Shown here one piece after another: positions 42,701-54,441 of a stretch of DNA of 64,000 bases. The notes beneath the pieces are model-generated. The model worked only from the letters and a program-made list of their open reading frames with translations, did not search any database and had not been told where the DNA came from. The stretch covers positions 17,888,501-17,952,500 of the forward strand of contig OX291557.1 in NCBI GenBank assembly GCA_946406115.1, given 5' to 3'. Made by a program: the position numbers and the translations under genes. Position 1 is the first letter of the stretch, and every line of letters starts with the position of its first letter. Source of the DNA: Apoda limacodes (Eukaryota; Arthropoda; Insecta; Lepidoptera; Limacodidae).

Positions 42701-43940
42701 AATAAAAATATAATATAATAAGAAATAAATAATACAAACTATTTATTATGATATATATCAAATTGTATATTATAGAAAGCAAAAAATTAATTAAAAAAAA
42801 TTAACAAATAAATAAAATAAAAATAGAATACAATAGAAAACAAAATGGAATCTGGTCGCGATTAATTTCCAAACCTTGCTTTGTTAAGTTAGAGAGCTAG
42901 AAGGAGCGATTACGCTCTCCACTATAACACATATTTATTACAATTTGTAATTGTTTTGATTCCATGCGCCTACTAATGGGTTCAAAATATCTAAGTATCT
43001 CGTTGGCCAGCAAAATACAAAAAAAATATTGACTTATTAACACAGAACATCTTATTTTACAAACAGAGTTTGGCACTACAATAATAAATGTAATTATAAT
43101 GATATCATAGTATATGTATCACTTAGTATCTCTCATGTTTTACACTCTTTATGTGCTTGTATAAACCGTGTGGTTGAATAATTTGTTCAATAAAAAAATG
43201 CTAAAGTTACATCGAATTAATTACAATTACTTTCAAACTTAAACTGTACTCGATCTAGGTTAGCGGAAGTTAGCTTAGTAAAAGCTATTATTATGTTTAG
43301 CTCACTAGGACCAGTTAAATATACATTGACTTATAGTCCTGCTTGCAAGTTTTGGACTTTTTATTTGAGAATAATTTCTTATAGATGTCACCCTTGACAT
43401 TTATTTTGAGAAATTTAAAAGTGTCTAAATTTCAGGAGATTTATTGACATTTGATGCTTATATCCATGACATTTGACAGCTGTTGTTAATCTGAGGTCAC
43501 GAAAACAATACATCATATACTTTCACTCTTAGGTATTATATATTAAAAGTTCTATCACTTGAATGCAACATCAGCTGATCAACGACGAATAGTTTTCTAA
43601 ATCGCACATGGATTACCATGGGAACTCGATTTACTGAGACCGCTAATTTGAGTTATGAAAAATGTTAAAAAGCGTATTCTTGGTATATACGCAATAGACA
43701 CGTGGAAGAAAATTGTTGAATTGTTGAAACGGCAGGCAGCATAATATTTGTTAATTCAAAAGTATGTAGATCGTGAAACTCACTGAATAAAAAAGGTTTA
43801 TTTTATTCTTTTTGTTAATTTCAATCAGCAATTTCACGAATCGGCCACCGCTAACCCGATATTGTGAAATGTTAAATAAAGGAGGTGGTATTAACAGTTC
43901 TAACTTAATTATAATCCCAGAAGTGAGTGATTAGTGGTAA
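42701..43940. other. No recognised feature
   Basis: A-rich low-complexity sequence to about 42845, then ordinary AT-rich DNA. Nothing recognised. Confidence 0.4.
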
Positions 43941-44063
43941 ATAGATAGATAAATACTTTATTGAACACCAACATGTTTTTATTTACATAAAGAGAATAAA
44001 AGTAGAAAAAAGTAAACAAAAAGGCGGTCTAATCGCTTAGAAGCGATGTCTACCAGACAGACG
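43941..44063 (-). repeat. LINE/SINE 3-prime tail, TTATTGCACACCA type
   Basis: ATACTTTATTGAACACCAAC at the left and AGGCGGTCTAATCGCTTAGA, AGCGATGTCTACCAGACAG at the right. Reversed, this is the CTGGTAG...CGCTTTTAGCGATAAGGCCGCC...TGTGCAATAAAGTA tail recalled from lepidopteran retrotransposons. A plus-strand copy is at 45094-45195. Confidence 0.65.
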
Positions 44064-45093
44064 ACTTTAGGGTAGAGGATACTAACAAAATAAATCAAAT
44101 AATGTGCTTTTTATCAACCAATTTATTTATTTCCGCATGACAGGTTGTGAGCCCACCGCAGAAACCCTTTTTTTAATATATCTGGATTCTGAATTAAAGA
44201 TTTCGTTCGCATCAGATTATAAGATTATACGAGAGATCAAGTAATTCAGGTTTGTTTTTCTTTCTAAGCCGCTAATCACTCAAATTAAACATTTTGACAG
44301 CTACCAAGTTATGGCGTCACATTATTGATGGGCAGCTAAATCGATTACCATAGCATCAGATGACAAAACTGTACAATGAGTTATTTTTTTTATTTAATAC
44401 AATTGAAATACATCTGTCATGTGAGCATAGCTTCTCATTTATCAAATGCCTTTGCTGGTATGTATGGTATTTGTATACTATTTTTTCGCTATGACGTACT
44501 TCATTCCTTGAACTTTTCTGTACTTGAAAGAATCTTTCATTACTTGAACCAACTTGCTGCCTTGTACTTAAAGACTTCACTTCACATTCATAGTCAATTA
44601 TTCTGTATTAATTAGGCTACGGGTCTTAGTCCAAATTCAAACGGCTATAGACACTATTAACATTTTGAAATCCGGTAATTTAAAAACATTAGCTAAGTCG
44701 AGGCACCTTGGCTAATCAGCACATTGCTTCTTTATCTATATCATGTTCATTATTGGCGTAATTGTCTTTTACACTAGTTTTTACCTGCGGCTCTGCCTGT
44801 GTTTTTTTATTAGTTTGCAGAGTTAAACTAGGTACTCTTTATTTGGCCAACGATCGTCCGAAAGCTTTTATTTAAACTAACTGATATTTTTATTCAATTA
44901 TTAAGATTTAAACAATAAGTAAAATACATTATTACTAATTTAAATACAATAAATTTTAAAAACAGACGAATTCTACGAAAAATACAAAATAATACAATAC
45001 TTAGAAACTAGTTGAATGTACATACATAATTCAAAATCTATAAATAAAAAAAATCGTCTACCTTCTCTCATTTATTATTTCCTCTACACAAAG
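44064..45093. other. AT-rich spacer with one short-element end
   Basis: ACTAGTTTTTACCTGCGGCT, CTGCCTGTG at 44772-44803 is the bare terminus of a minus-strand AAGCTAGT-type element. The overlapping 74- and 79-codon frames at 44356-44615 have no recognisable domains. Confidence 0.45.
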
Positions 45094-45195
45094 GTTTGCC
45101 TGGTAGAAATCGCTCTTAAGCGATAAGGCCGCCTATTTGTACCTCATATGTCAACTTATTTTTCTAATTTTTGTTATTTTTATGTGCAAAAAGTA
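45094..45195 (+). repeat. LINE/SINE 3-prime tail, plus copy
   Basis: GGTTTGCCTGGTAGAAATCG, CTCTTAAGCGATAAGGCCGC, CTATTTGTACCTC and TTATGTGCAAAAAGTA match the reversed 43941-44063 copy in order and spacing. Confidence 0.65.
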
Positions 45196-45942
45196 TACTC
45201 ATTCATTCTAAATTAATTCAGCAACAGCGTCAATATAAAAATGATTTAGCTCGTTGTACAAATTGTATTATTTTGGGAGCAATAAGTTATATTACTTTTT
45301 CAACACAAGTGTGTTGGTCACAAAACACTTTCTACCGTTTTCAACATCTTAATATCGTCCATTAAGCACTTGTGCGGTAATGAAAATTACCTTTTTTTTA
45401 TCGAATGATTTTTTTTTATCAAATCTATACATTCTTAATACCGAAATAGGTATTCACTTGGTATTTCTTGACATTTGCGTCATTTAATCTTAAACCTGAG
45501 ATTCATGGAAATGAAACTAGTATTGCTAAATTTTATTTTTACATAACTGTTTACGAAAAATTTCCATTAAAACGAGATAAAATTTTAAAGCGAAGCAAGG
45601 TCGGCAAAATTGTTCTTTAATCTTCTTAATGTTCTTGAACTATGTATTTTTTTTTCTTCATTGTTTTTGTCAAGCGGCTGCACGTTTCTAAACCAGTTGG
45701 TTAAGCGCAAAGGTCTGAGGTCAATGCTAGGGGTTTCACCATCATTCTTATTCATTGGCTTGTCGTAACAACAGACTAATCCACAAACATATTGCATGAT
45801 TGAATCAATAATATCAGCAGCAATAAAATCAGCAACTTAGCTGTTTTAGATAAAATGTAAAAGTTTATAATATTATAGTATCTTGTCTCAATATTAAAAA
45901 AATAAATTAAGATCGGCTGTATTAGGCTAAAAAGACTAAAAA
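45196..45942. other. No recognised feature
   Basis: AT-rich with T-runs. Frames at 45585-46006 show no domain. Confidence 0.4.
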
Positions 45943-46352
45943 TCGGAAAAGTGCGAGTCGGACTCGGGTTCCGTACCATTATCAATAAAAATGACAAAAA
46001 AATCACGTTTGTTTTATGGGTGTCCCCCCATAAATAATTGTTTTATTTTAATTTAATTATTTATTTTTAAAGTAAATATATAACTAAATATTCTGTGAAT
46101 AATTGCAATCGTTATCAATATCGAGCAAAAAAATCGCATTTGTTGTATGGGAGCCCCCTTTAATATTTATTTTATTCTATTTTTTAGTATTTTCTTTAAA
46201 ATCTTTTTAAATTTATTCTATTTGTTATAGCGGCAACAGAAATACATCTTCTGTGAAAATTTCAACTGTCTAACTATCATGTTTCATGAGATACAGCCTG
46301 GTGACAGACGGACGGTCCCGTTTTTTACCCTTTGGTTACGGAACCCTAAAAA
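45943..46352 (+). mobile_element. GTGCGAGTCGGACTCG to GGAACCCTAAAAA element, full length
   Basis: Head GGAAAAGTGCGAGTCGGACT then CGGGTTCCGTACCATT; two TTGTTTTATGGGTGTCC / TTGTTGTATGGGAGCCC blocks; AGCGGCAACAGAAATACATC, AAAATTTCAACTGTCTAACT, GAGATACAGCCTGGTGACAG, ACGGACGGTCCCGTTTT; end GGTTACGGAACCCTAAAAA. This is the best copy of the family here (others 16375, 19681). Non-coding; the class of its helper element is not clear to me. Confidence 0.75.
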
Positions 46353-47085
46353 GCACCTATCATAATTTGACTTATAACAATATATTTATATATTTTTATT
46401 TAATATATGTATCGTTAGAAGCGTCTTGAAGATCCGCTGGTTATAGGATATGTGACGTCACACTGTTTTCAATATGACCCTCTTTTAGAGGAAACAAAGT
46501 TCTATATTAATTTTTGTTAAATGTGCTGTGTGGGATATCAGAAAAAAAGGGCTTATTTAAATTAGTATATAACTAGCTGTTGTTTTTGCTAGCTAGCTTT
46601 CTTTACATTAACTCAAGTAGGTATAAGTCAAATTTCCACCTTGGAATAAATAAAATAAAAATAAAAAATTATTCGGTAGTTATATTTTGTGTGGTCTGGT
46701 TGTAGTTTGTGAAACTTCTGCTTGCTATTCATTAGGGGTGATGTAAACTACCAACTACCACCTTAAATATTTGTGCACATCATCATCTCAGCTCAGCCGG
46801 AAGAAGTCAATTGTTAATCGTTAGGCTGCCTCTAAAACGGCGTCACCTATTATTATGGCCATAATTGCAGCATTCGTCATTGCTGCTGGATGCAGCACAA
46901 TGGGCTGTAGCTGTAGGTCAAATTAGCCAGCACAAATAACAAACGATGTGTTTAATATTAGACCTCAAAACAAACAACTCCTAGTGACTTAAACAAACAC
47001 ACAAATCTTCAAAGAATTAAGAAATACGGTATTAATATACATACATAAAAATATTTTTTCTTCGTTTGAGACTCCCTGAAGGCAA
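46353..47085. other. No recognised feature
   Basis: AT-rich. A mixed stretch at 46785-46920 (CTCAGCTCAGCCGGAAGAAG, GCTGCTGGATGCAGCACAAT) is unassigned. Confidence 0.4.
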
Positions 47086-47290
47086 AGTACGTCAGTAAGG
47101 AGGTCGACTTCAATACGCAAAATACACACGACTGGGCGCATGACTGCCGCTGCCTCCGCAAATGCGAGACGTGTGCGTCGCCTAGACTCCACTAGTTGCC
47201 AGCTGTGCGGTAGACGGCACCCGCTCCCCCATCGCACTACCTCACCGCAACGATGCTAACCGTTTGGCGCGAGTTGATCTACTTTATACA
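47086..47290. other. CpG-rich patch, function unknown
   Basis: This short stretch stands out for C, G and CpG: GACTGCCGCTGCCTCCGCAA, GCGAGACGTGTGCGTCGCCT, GACGGCACCCGCTCCCCCAT, CCGTTTGGCGCGAG. A minus-strand frame crosses it but starts at GTG and has no domain that I can name. It matches none of the repeats in the window. A promoter, an isolated exon, or a GC-rich transposon piece are all possible. Confidence 0.35.
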
Positions 47291-47372
47291 CCTCTAGATA
47301 CTTTGCTGAAGGTCGGAGGCTTCGAGGCTTGGAGGAAATATATCAAACATACCATACCTATGGCTACATATT

Positions 47373-47498
47373 TAATATAAATAAATATTTTCATAGTAAA
47401 GATTCAGTCAAAAGATAACCCGTGAGCCAGGACTTGAATCTGCGACAATCCTAAAATAAAAGTCCGTAGTTGAGATTCATTGGCCAGAGCTATGCAAT
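47373..47498 (-). mobile_element. tRNA-headed SINE, family 2, minus strand
   Basis: Reversed, it reads from a degenerate tRNA-like head with a box B-like GATTCAAGTCCTGGC to GGGTTATCTTTTGACTGAAT and CTATGAAAATATTTATTTA. The plus-strand partner is 57815-57930. This body differs from family 1, so it is a separate SINE family. Confidence 0.65.
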
Positions 47499-49683
47499 TA
47501 CATGATGGTTAAGACTGTATAAATGAATAAATTCAATGAAGTTAATCCCCCACCTACTGTTACTTTAATTTCAGAGACAGCATATATGTAGCTGCATCTA
47601 ATAAAACGGTAAGAATAATTTCAAGAGATAGATAGAAATTAAAGATAAAATGGAATCCAGTTCAAGAACGAAGATTGCTTAACACCGAGCAACAGATAAC
47701 AAAGGTTGTTGCAATCGAATGCAGTCGATGCATCGTATAGTTACCAATACTTTTAAAGCCACCATAAGAAGGTAACAGAACAAAACTTCAAAATATCTCG
47801 TGATTTAATTTTCAATTATAATTTAACTAATATAATTTTGATCTTTATTATTGTATACCATAGGTTGAAATTTCAAACAACAAAGCGTTCGTGATGCGTT
47901 CTTAAATATCGATAAAGAAACATGATAAGTTTGCCATCTGTTTGTCCGTAGTAAAGTGGAGCTTGAATAATCTTCACAATACCTTATTACTTTAATGGCG
48001 CTTCAGAAATTGCCCTGAGATTCGCGCCCTTCGTAATTGCGAGTATTTTGAAGAGGCTACTGAGCAATTTAATATAATGCTTTCATTTGATGTGTAATAG
48101 CTGTGTTTATTATTGAGTTGCGTGCAAAAATGTATCTTAAATTTTTTATTATCATGTGGAGTGATATTCGATAAAATGTTAGTTTCGTACAATAAAATTA
48201 AATTTCAACGCTTTTTAATAATATTCTACATATTGGTAATAGATAATTTTATTGTTTAAATAAATTAGTTTTGTTCTTTTATACGGGTGTGTAGGAACCT
48301 AAACTAAAGGCCAATAAAAGGCGACAGAAGGCAGAAAAAGGTTGCGGATCCTATTGAGCTACCTAGTTTGCTAGTTCTTAAAAGGCACAAAGGTAAATTG
48401 CCCATTGTAGAATTGAATTTAGAATGAATAAATTAACTCCAAATAAATATTTAACACGTATATAATACATTATAATTCTAGCACAAACATGATGCAATAA
48501 AAAAAATCGATCGATAAAGTGGCACTGAAATCTGTTCTAGATTATTTTTTTATTTTTATTGACCATTATTTTTAATCGACAAAACATATAAAAAAAAAAC
48601 AATTGTTACACGAGCAAAATAGCAGGCATGCCAACATTCGGGCAGGACAACATGCAGGCGTTTGTCTTACTGTTTGTTAGTATGTAATAAAATCCTTATG
48701 ACGTAAATGTTAAATGGCAGCAAAGCGAAGTGTGACTTGATAAGTAATATATTAAAGTTGGTACCAAAACCAAAAGTGTTCAATATGATTATCATTTTGG
48801 TATTGTAGGTAAATTCATTTTGACAAATAAAAACACAGTTCAGCCATTTATGGTTCTAAAAATGTGAATTATTCAAATATCAAATACTGCATTGACTACT
48901 TCCTAATATATCTTCTAGATCTTGCGCTTGTTATAGAATGTATATAGTATATTTATCTTCCTTATTATCAGGTATAGCCGTCAAGGTAACGGCAGGCGGA
49001 CATCCTCCGGTATCGCAGTATGTATCGAGGTTTATACCGTTGGGCAGTGGACCATGATTCCGGAGTATTGTCCTCACGCCCCGCACAATCGTTTGAGAGC
49101 ATCCCACAATTGAATTGATGGTCGTTAGAATTGAACAGTTTAGAAAGCGAGAAGTTGAAACTGTTAATGAGAGAAACGAATGTGTTTCCGTTACTATTTT
49201 ACATATTTACCCTTTAATTTTTCACACGAAGCGGCCAGCATCATTCTAGCTGGTCTATTGGCCGCCTGCTGGCAACGTCATATTTCTTCTACGACCGCGC
49301 TAAAAATATAACTGGCCACATCGAGAACGAAATGCAAATTTCATACGGTTTTTTGAACTGACCTGGAAGTTATTTCGCACTGGGGTCTCTAACTCTGTAC
49401 AACACGCTTGAACACTTATATTTATTTTCTGCGCGTTTTCGATCTTTAAAAAATCCAAACTATTCCTTTGATCACTGTTCCATGCTAAGTCTCCACAAGT
49501 AAAACCTTGAAACCTAGCCTAATCCATTCCAAAACCTAAGCTCTAATTACCTCTAAGTATTAAATTAAAGAATTATGTAATATGTTATACAAAGAGCAGC
49601 AATTTAGGCAATTTATTTTAGCTATCAAGTAACTACTATTATTATATATTATTTATGCTATATATTTTATTTATTTATTTACT
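47499..49683. other. Unassigned, with one mixed patch
   Basis: Mostly AT-rich. At 48968-49110 CAGGTATAGCCGTCAAGGTA, ACGGCAGGCGGACATCCTCC, GGTATCGCAGTATGTATCGA and CCGTTGGGCAGTGGACCATG form a GC-richer block, which I suspect is a retrotransposon UTR but cannot place. Confidence 0.4.
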
Positions 49684-49890
49684 TCCCCTGAATGAGCTCC
49701 CCGCCAAGGCTTTCTTTAAGGACTACAGTATGGGGTTCTCAAAGAAAGAAGTTATTAGATTTCTGAAGGTTCAGCAACGCGCGGCTGATACCTCTGGTGT
49801 TGCAAGCGTCCATAGGTTACGGTGACAGCTTACTATCAGGCGGACCGTAAGCTTGTTTGCCACCTTTGTGGTATATAAAAAAAAATGCTG
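49684..49890 (+). pseudogene. LINE 3-prime end, plus strand, copy A
   Basis: The translated start resembles MNELPAKAFF...YSMGFSKKEVIRFLKV with R, A and D residues following, then VASVH. This is the same end as MWNELPSKV...MGFIKKEVIRFLKG at 38718-38600. It then continues to TACTATCAGGCGGACCGTAA, GCTTGTTTGCCACCTTTGTG and a poly-A-like run. Heavily 5-prime truncated. Confidence 0.75.
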
Positions 49891-50124
49891 ATTTGGGTGT
49901 AGGAACCCACTAATAGTCTGGTGACAAAAAATCTTTAGATAAGGCATTGCGTAGTGCATAGAAAGCGTTACACTGCGCTTCAGTGACTTCTTGGTGGTCA
50001 TAATAAATTGTTAGGACGTCAATTGTCACTGACTAAACACGCGAAAAGTGAACGTTCTTTTGTTTTTGACCGACGCCGATGACAAATTATCAGTCAACTC
50101 CCTTTCAATCGCGATACCAAAGTA

Positions 50125-50253
50125 TAGTGCAACAAACTTTTCTGACTGACTTTAGTTGTTTGGTCGCTAGTGTCGTTGTAAGTTCACACCATTTCGATAT
50201 GGCGACTGTAGTTTTGATTTTTGACTACCGGATCAGAAAAGTGTGTTGCACTG
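50125..50253 (-). mobile_element. TA-type MITE, copy 5
   Basis: Ends TAGTGCAACAAACTTTTC and AAAGTGTGTTGCACTG, flanked by TA on both sides (50123-50124, 50254-50255). The core GTTTGGTCGCTAGTGTCGTT and TCGATATGGCGACTGTAG is in the same orientation as copy 4. The 96-codon frame over it is a by-product. Confidence 0.85.
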
Positions 50254-50689
50254 TATGGAATTTAAAGTACTTTCTCCTAAGGAACTGTTGGTTTCAAAGT
50301 AGATGTTATATTGGCTTTTATCCGTTGATTGATCAGTCGGATTCCAATTGTCTTTTGATTAGCCGTTGACAAGCATAGAGTCTTATGAAAGTGGTAATTG
50401 ATTTTTTGTTAAAGATTACTTTAATGATTGTTTTGAAGCAATGATTTTATGCGTATTAGGAAAGTTATTGAGTTTTAGAACTGTAGCCAATGATTGTTAG
50501 ATACGCATATGTTCAAGTGCTTTGCGTATCTTTAAAAAAAAATAGTTTTATTTAATATAGGTACATAGTTCTTTTTTATAGAAGTAGAAAAATGTACAGA
50601 ACTTATATATTTAGGTACGTTTTGTTTGTTATATACCTATATTATTTTTTAGATATCTGTTATGATAATTGAATAACGCCATGGTTTTT

Positions 50690-50845
50690 ATTCTTCCAAG
50701 TGGTAAGCCAGTGGCTGGAAACAAGTGAAGCGAGAGATACCCCTGGTGTTACAAGCGTCCATAGGCTTCGGTGACCGCTTACTATCAGGCGGAGCGAAAG
50801 CTTGTTTGCCACCTTATTGGTATGTAAAAAAAACACACCCACATG
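50690..50845 (+). pseudogene. LINE 3-prime end, plus strand, copy B
   Basis: Same tail as copy A: GATACCCCTGGTGTTACAAG, CGTCCATAGGCTTCGGTGAC, TATCAGGCGGAGCGAAAGCT, TGTTTGCCACCTTATTGG, then A-rich. It lies 1 kb from copy A in the same orientation, but its 5-prime flank differs, so it is a separate insertion. Confidence 0.75.
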
Positions 50846-53012
50846 TTATTGTGGGGGACAACCTCTTTTCACCAACTAGCCTATCGCTGCCTCTGATAGC
50901 AGTGTATCTGAACTAAAGTGGCTTTATATATGTCCCATAAATTTATATTTTATAGTATTTAGTGGTAAAAAGAAAGACCAGAGGCTGAATAATATACCCC
51001 ATTTTACCAATTATAGACAAACTATAAGCAGTAAGTCAGGATACTTAATCTTTACTTAACTCATACTTAATCGAAAATATTTGTATTTGGAAGCAGTGTT
51101 TCAGCAATACTGTAGTGGTTCCATAGTATGAATAAATATATTATAAAGAATATTAATGCTTTTTCGTTTTTACATACACTTTCATATAAATAATTTATTT
51201 ATTCTATGTAACCACTACCATTGTATTGTCCTAAAAAAAAACTTGCTTTCGTTTTTTAACAACGTTTATTGAAAGCCAAGGTCGTAATAACATTAAAGAA
51301 TCGATAAAAGAAGTTGTCGTGACTTCAAAGTTTACAATATTATGGTATCAAATTATATTGTTCTTTTGCGCAAGTAATACTAATGTCGATAAACAATAAA
51401 AAGGAGGCATTTTTACGAGTTTTAGGGATTGCTGAAAATAACTTTCTTTAAGCATATAAATTGCCTAATCTTTAAATGTAAGGTTTAAAGCTCTATTTTT
51501 AAATGTGAGTATACAGGTTGTAAAAGATAGTCCGGTTGGAGGGGAAGTACCGTAAATATTGATTTATTACAAATTTTACTGAAAGGAGACATTCCTTTAA
51601 TTTCCAAAGAAAATTTAAACTGAGATAAAAAATGATTTTGGTTGTTTAGTCAATGATCTGGGTGATGTCGATTAGAAAAAAACTCAATATGGCGTCCACG
51701 GAGGACCATAAAGTTATGGACAAAATAAAAAAACATCAGATTTGATTAAAATGGTGTCAAAGGAAGGAAGGAACTTAAAAAAGTCATTTCAAAAATATTT
51801 ATATTACACAGAATAAGTAAGAAATACTGTAAGCTTATTGCGAAAAGTCTCGCTCGAATACGTCAGACTTGTAAATTCCGGAGTAAAATGTATGCAAGTA
51901 CTTTTACGGGACTCAAAAGGTAAGACCGATATGCATACATTTCTCTCTCAAATTCTCGAGTCTGGATTGCTCGAGAATTTTCGCAATTAGTTTCAAGGGC
52001 GCTACTATACTATTTATAGTACCATGGAAATAATAACATTTATTATTCTTATGGCAGTAGGTACAAATGTTTATTCTGTGGTTGTGTGGTATATTACATC
52101 TAAAAGTAACAAAAAAGTATTTACCATATTGTGTTCTAATGCAGCATTGATATAGTTATTTTGTGTGCCAAATTTTATTAGTAATACAGTTTAATAATGA
52201 AAAATTATATAGTTTGCCAATTAAAATTTTATACGCGTTTTAAAACTATTGTCAAAAAATTCAAGTAGTTACAATTTTAACAAATATGTATTGTAGGCAA
52301 CATTGCAAAACATTGCGTGACGGTTTCATTTGAAAGTTATCGCTAAACGTTTTGTTTGTTACTTTACGTTTAGAATAATGAAATCTTGCAAAATATGTGA
52401 ACGAACATTTTAACGTGAATTCGAGGTTACAAATTTTTATTACGGTCCCTATTGCTTTTCAATATCACTTATTTAAAATTTAGATTTTTTCTTTTGTGCT
52501 TTGTATATTCTTATCGTCCCAAACAATATTTATGTGAATTAGTAAATCATTATATTAACATAGAATATTTATGAGAAAAGAGGTAAAGTTACTAATACAA
52601 AAATTTATATTTAAAAAGAACAGGCAACGCCGCCAGCGTCTTGGTAACAATGCCATACTTCTTCTTATGAGAATACGGTGCTTTTAAATATATATAACAA
52701 TTTAATGCATTGGTACATAAATATTGCAAATGTATCGAAATAAACTAATAGGCAAGTAACTATTTATCCAAATTTTATATAGAAAAGTAATACATTTATT
52801 TACATAATTACTTATTCATTCTCATAAATACTGTTAAGTTCGAACGTCTCTATCAACTTAATACCATTCTGGAAAAGCGAGAGCAAAAATGCATGAAAAA
52901 TACAGCAAAAGAAATGTGCCAGGATCGTAGCAAGTAGAAGCTGTTACGTTTACTTTTTAGTTTCTATCTAGCTCGTCAGAAAACCGGCCTAAAGTTATGT
53001 GATTATCATCAT
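50846..53012. other. Unassigned AT-rich stretch with one hairpin
   Basis: AAATTCTCGAG (51950-51960) and CTCGAGAATTT (51970-51980) form a perfect 11-bp inverted repeat. No coding frame or recognised element otherwise. Confidence 0.4.
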
Positions 53013-53625
53013 ATTAGCTTTTATCGGTCCACTGCTGGATTACATTGCGGCTGGACATAAGCCTCCTCTGTGGCGCGCCATTTCTCTCGGTTCTCTGCCT
53101 TGCGCATCCAGCCACCACCGAGATACCCTGGCTCCATTGCGCGCTGTGCGACTTTAAATTTGTGGACCAGGGGCCTGATTCTCGTGCAGATAGAGATAAT
53201 CTCGGATTCGAGATATGTTTAATAGATTTACTCATGACTTGTACCTTGCGCCCTGTTTCCCTAAAACTTCCTATTTTGATGATCGATAGAGTCTATCGCC
53301 ACTAACATTTTTTTTTAATTTAAAAAGGGGATTAAAAGCACTATCCCCCCCGCAGTAAAACTAATTAGCCGTCTCCTATTATCACTAATTCTGACTCGTT
53401 TTCATACCACTTTCCGTGCGACTTCCCATCTGTACTGCTACCGATCAGTCGATGTTCCGTCCATCCGTCACGTTTTCCGACATATCTAGTTCCAACCAGT
53501 TACTGCAATTAACAAGCCATGAGTAAATCAATAAAACATATCTAGAATTGGAGATTATCTCTATCAGAATCAGGCCCCAGCCCCGCTGTAAGTGTCCACG
53601 TTTCGTCGGTAAAAGTTATGTATGT
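53013..53625 (-). pseudogene. RTE-like retrotransposon 3-prime relic, split by a MITE
   Basis: Plus-strand text GGTCCACTGCTGG...GGCTGGACATAAGCCTCC, GGCGCGCCATTTCTCTCGGT, TCTCTGCCTTGCGCATCCAG and TTTAAATTTGTGGACCAG, resuming after the insertion with CCCCGCTGTAAGTGTCCACG and TTTCG. Reversed, this is the C-terminal part of an RTE-type reverse transcriptase ORF. There is also an internal deletion near 53140-53150, where family sequence is skipped. Confidence 0.8.
53171..53577. mobile_element. 407-bp MITE with 3-bp target duplication
   Basis: Ends GGGCCTGATTCT and AGAATCAGGCCC are perfect inverted repeats; the match continues imperfectly inward for about 70 bases (AGAGATAATCTC, AGATATGTTT, GATTTACTCATG). 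CAG lies directly outside each end (53168-53170, 53578-53580). Removing the element and one CAG restores GTGGACCAGCCCCGCTGTAAG of the interrupted RTE sequence. A 3-bp duplication with GGGCC-type ends fits PIF/Harbinger-like elements, although their usual target is TWA. No transposase. Confidence 0.85.
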
Positions 53626-54059
53626 TTATCGTATACATCTTATTACGTACACTTTTTAAATAAATTATTTATTGGCCTAAAATTTGTTAAAATTTTCATA
53701 GTTATATTTACATATAATTAAAAAGTTTTTTAATATAATTTGACCCACATAGGCATCTGTCATAACCAACGTCTTCCTAAATCTAAGCTAAGAAGTTCTC
53801 TCTACCATTATTTTCCTAATAGCTTTGCATAAGTTTTAAGTTCAGATAGAAATAATAAAACAATCAAAGTTTAAGTAAATGGAGCAAAAAATTGTGTTCA
53901 CTGATCACTGGTTACGAACAAAAGAAATAATTAGATCTTGTCACCTTTCTTCCGCGAATCGAGACCGACTATGACTAATACGAATACCTCAGATTATTTC
54001 TGGATCAGGACCCGTTCTACTTGAACTGTCAATATATTTTATTTACATGCAGAGTAACA

Positions 54060-54310
54060 GTCGGTGTTAACCTAGGGATTTCGGTGTCTGCGTTCGGGGG
54101 TTCAGGCCCGGCGTGTACCAATCAGTTTTTCCATTCAATATTAACATCACTGGCTTTTCGATGAAGGAAAACTTAGTGAGGAAATCTGCATACGTCAAAA
54201 AAAAAGATGCATTTGAAGTCCACAAATCCTAATCCACGCTGGGCCACAGCGTGTGATGGTAGGCCGTGCCCCAAGTGGCCCCAACAGTAGGTCGTATGAG
54301 GCTGGGAATT
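54060..54310 (+). mobile_element. SINE/LINE tail with GGAAAAC...GTGAGGAAA motif
   Basis: A head with GGTTCAGGCCCGGCGTGTACC, then ATCACTGGCTTTTCGATGAA, GGAAAACTTAGTGAGGAAAT, CTGCATACGTC, CACGCTGGGCCACAGCGTGT, GATGGTAGGCCGTGCCCC. I recall this order from a lepidopteran retroposon with a tRNA-like start and a CAGCGTGGTGGACTA...GGAGACCCGTGC end. Worn but nearly whole. Confidence 0.65.
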
Positions 54311-54441
54311 GTTACAAAATAAATTAATCGAGTGTTAATTCCGTATAGTTTTAAATATACAAGAATTTAGAATTCTAAACTTACAACAATAGGATACCTC
54401 AAATCGCATAAAACTAGTTAAGTCCTTACGCTTTATTGTTC

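Noticed and set aside
46989..47237. 82-codon protein from the CpG-rich patch
   Set aside because: The frame begins at GTG, has no known domain, and its second half is AT-rich; the patch itself is reported without a coding claim.
50079..50369. 96-codon open frame
   Set aside because: It lies across the TA-type MITE at 50125-50253 and is a by-product.
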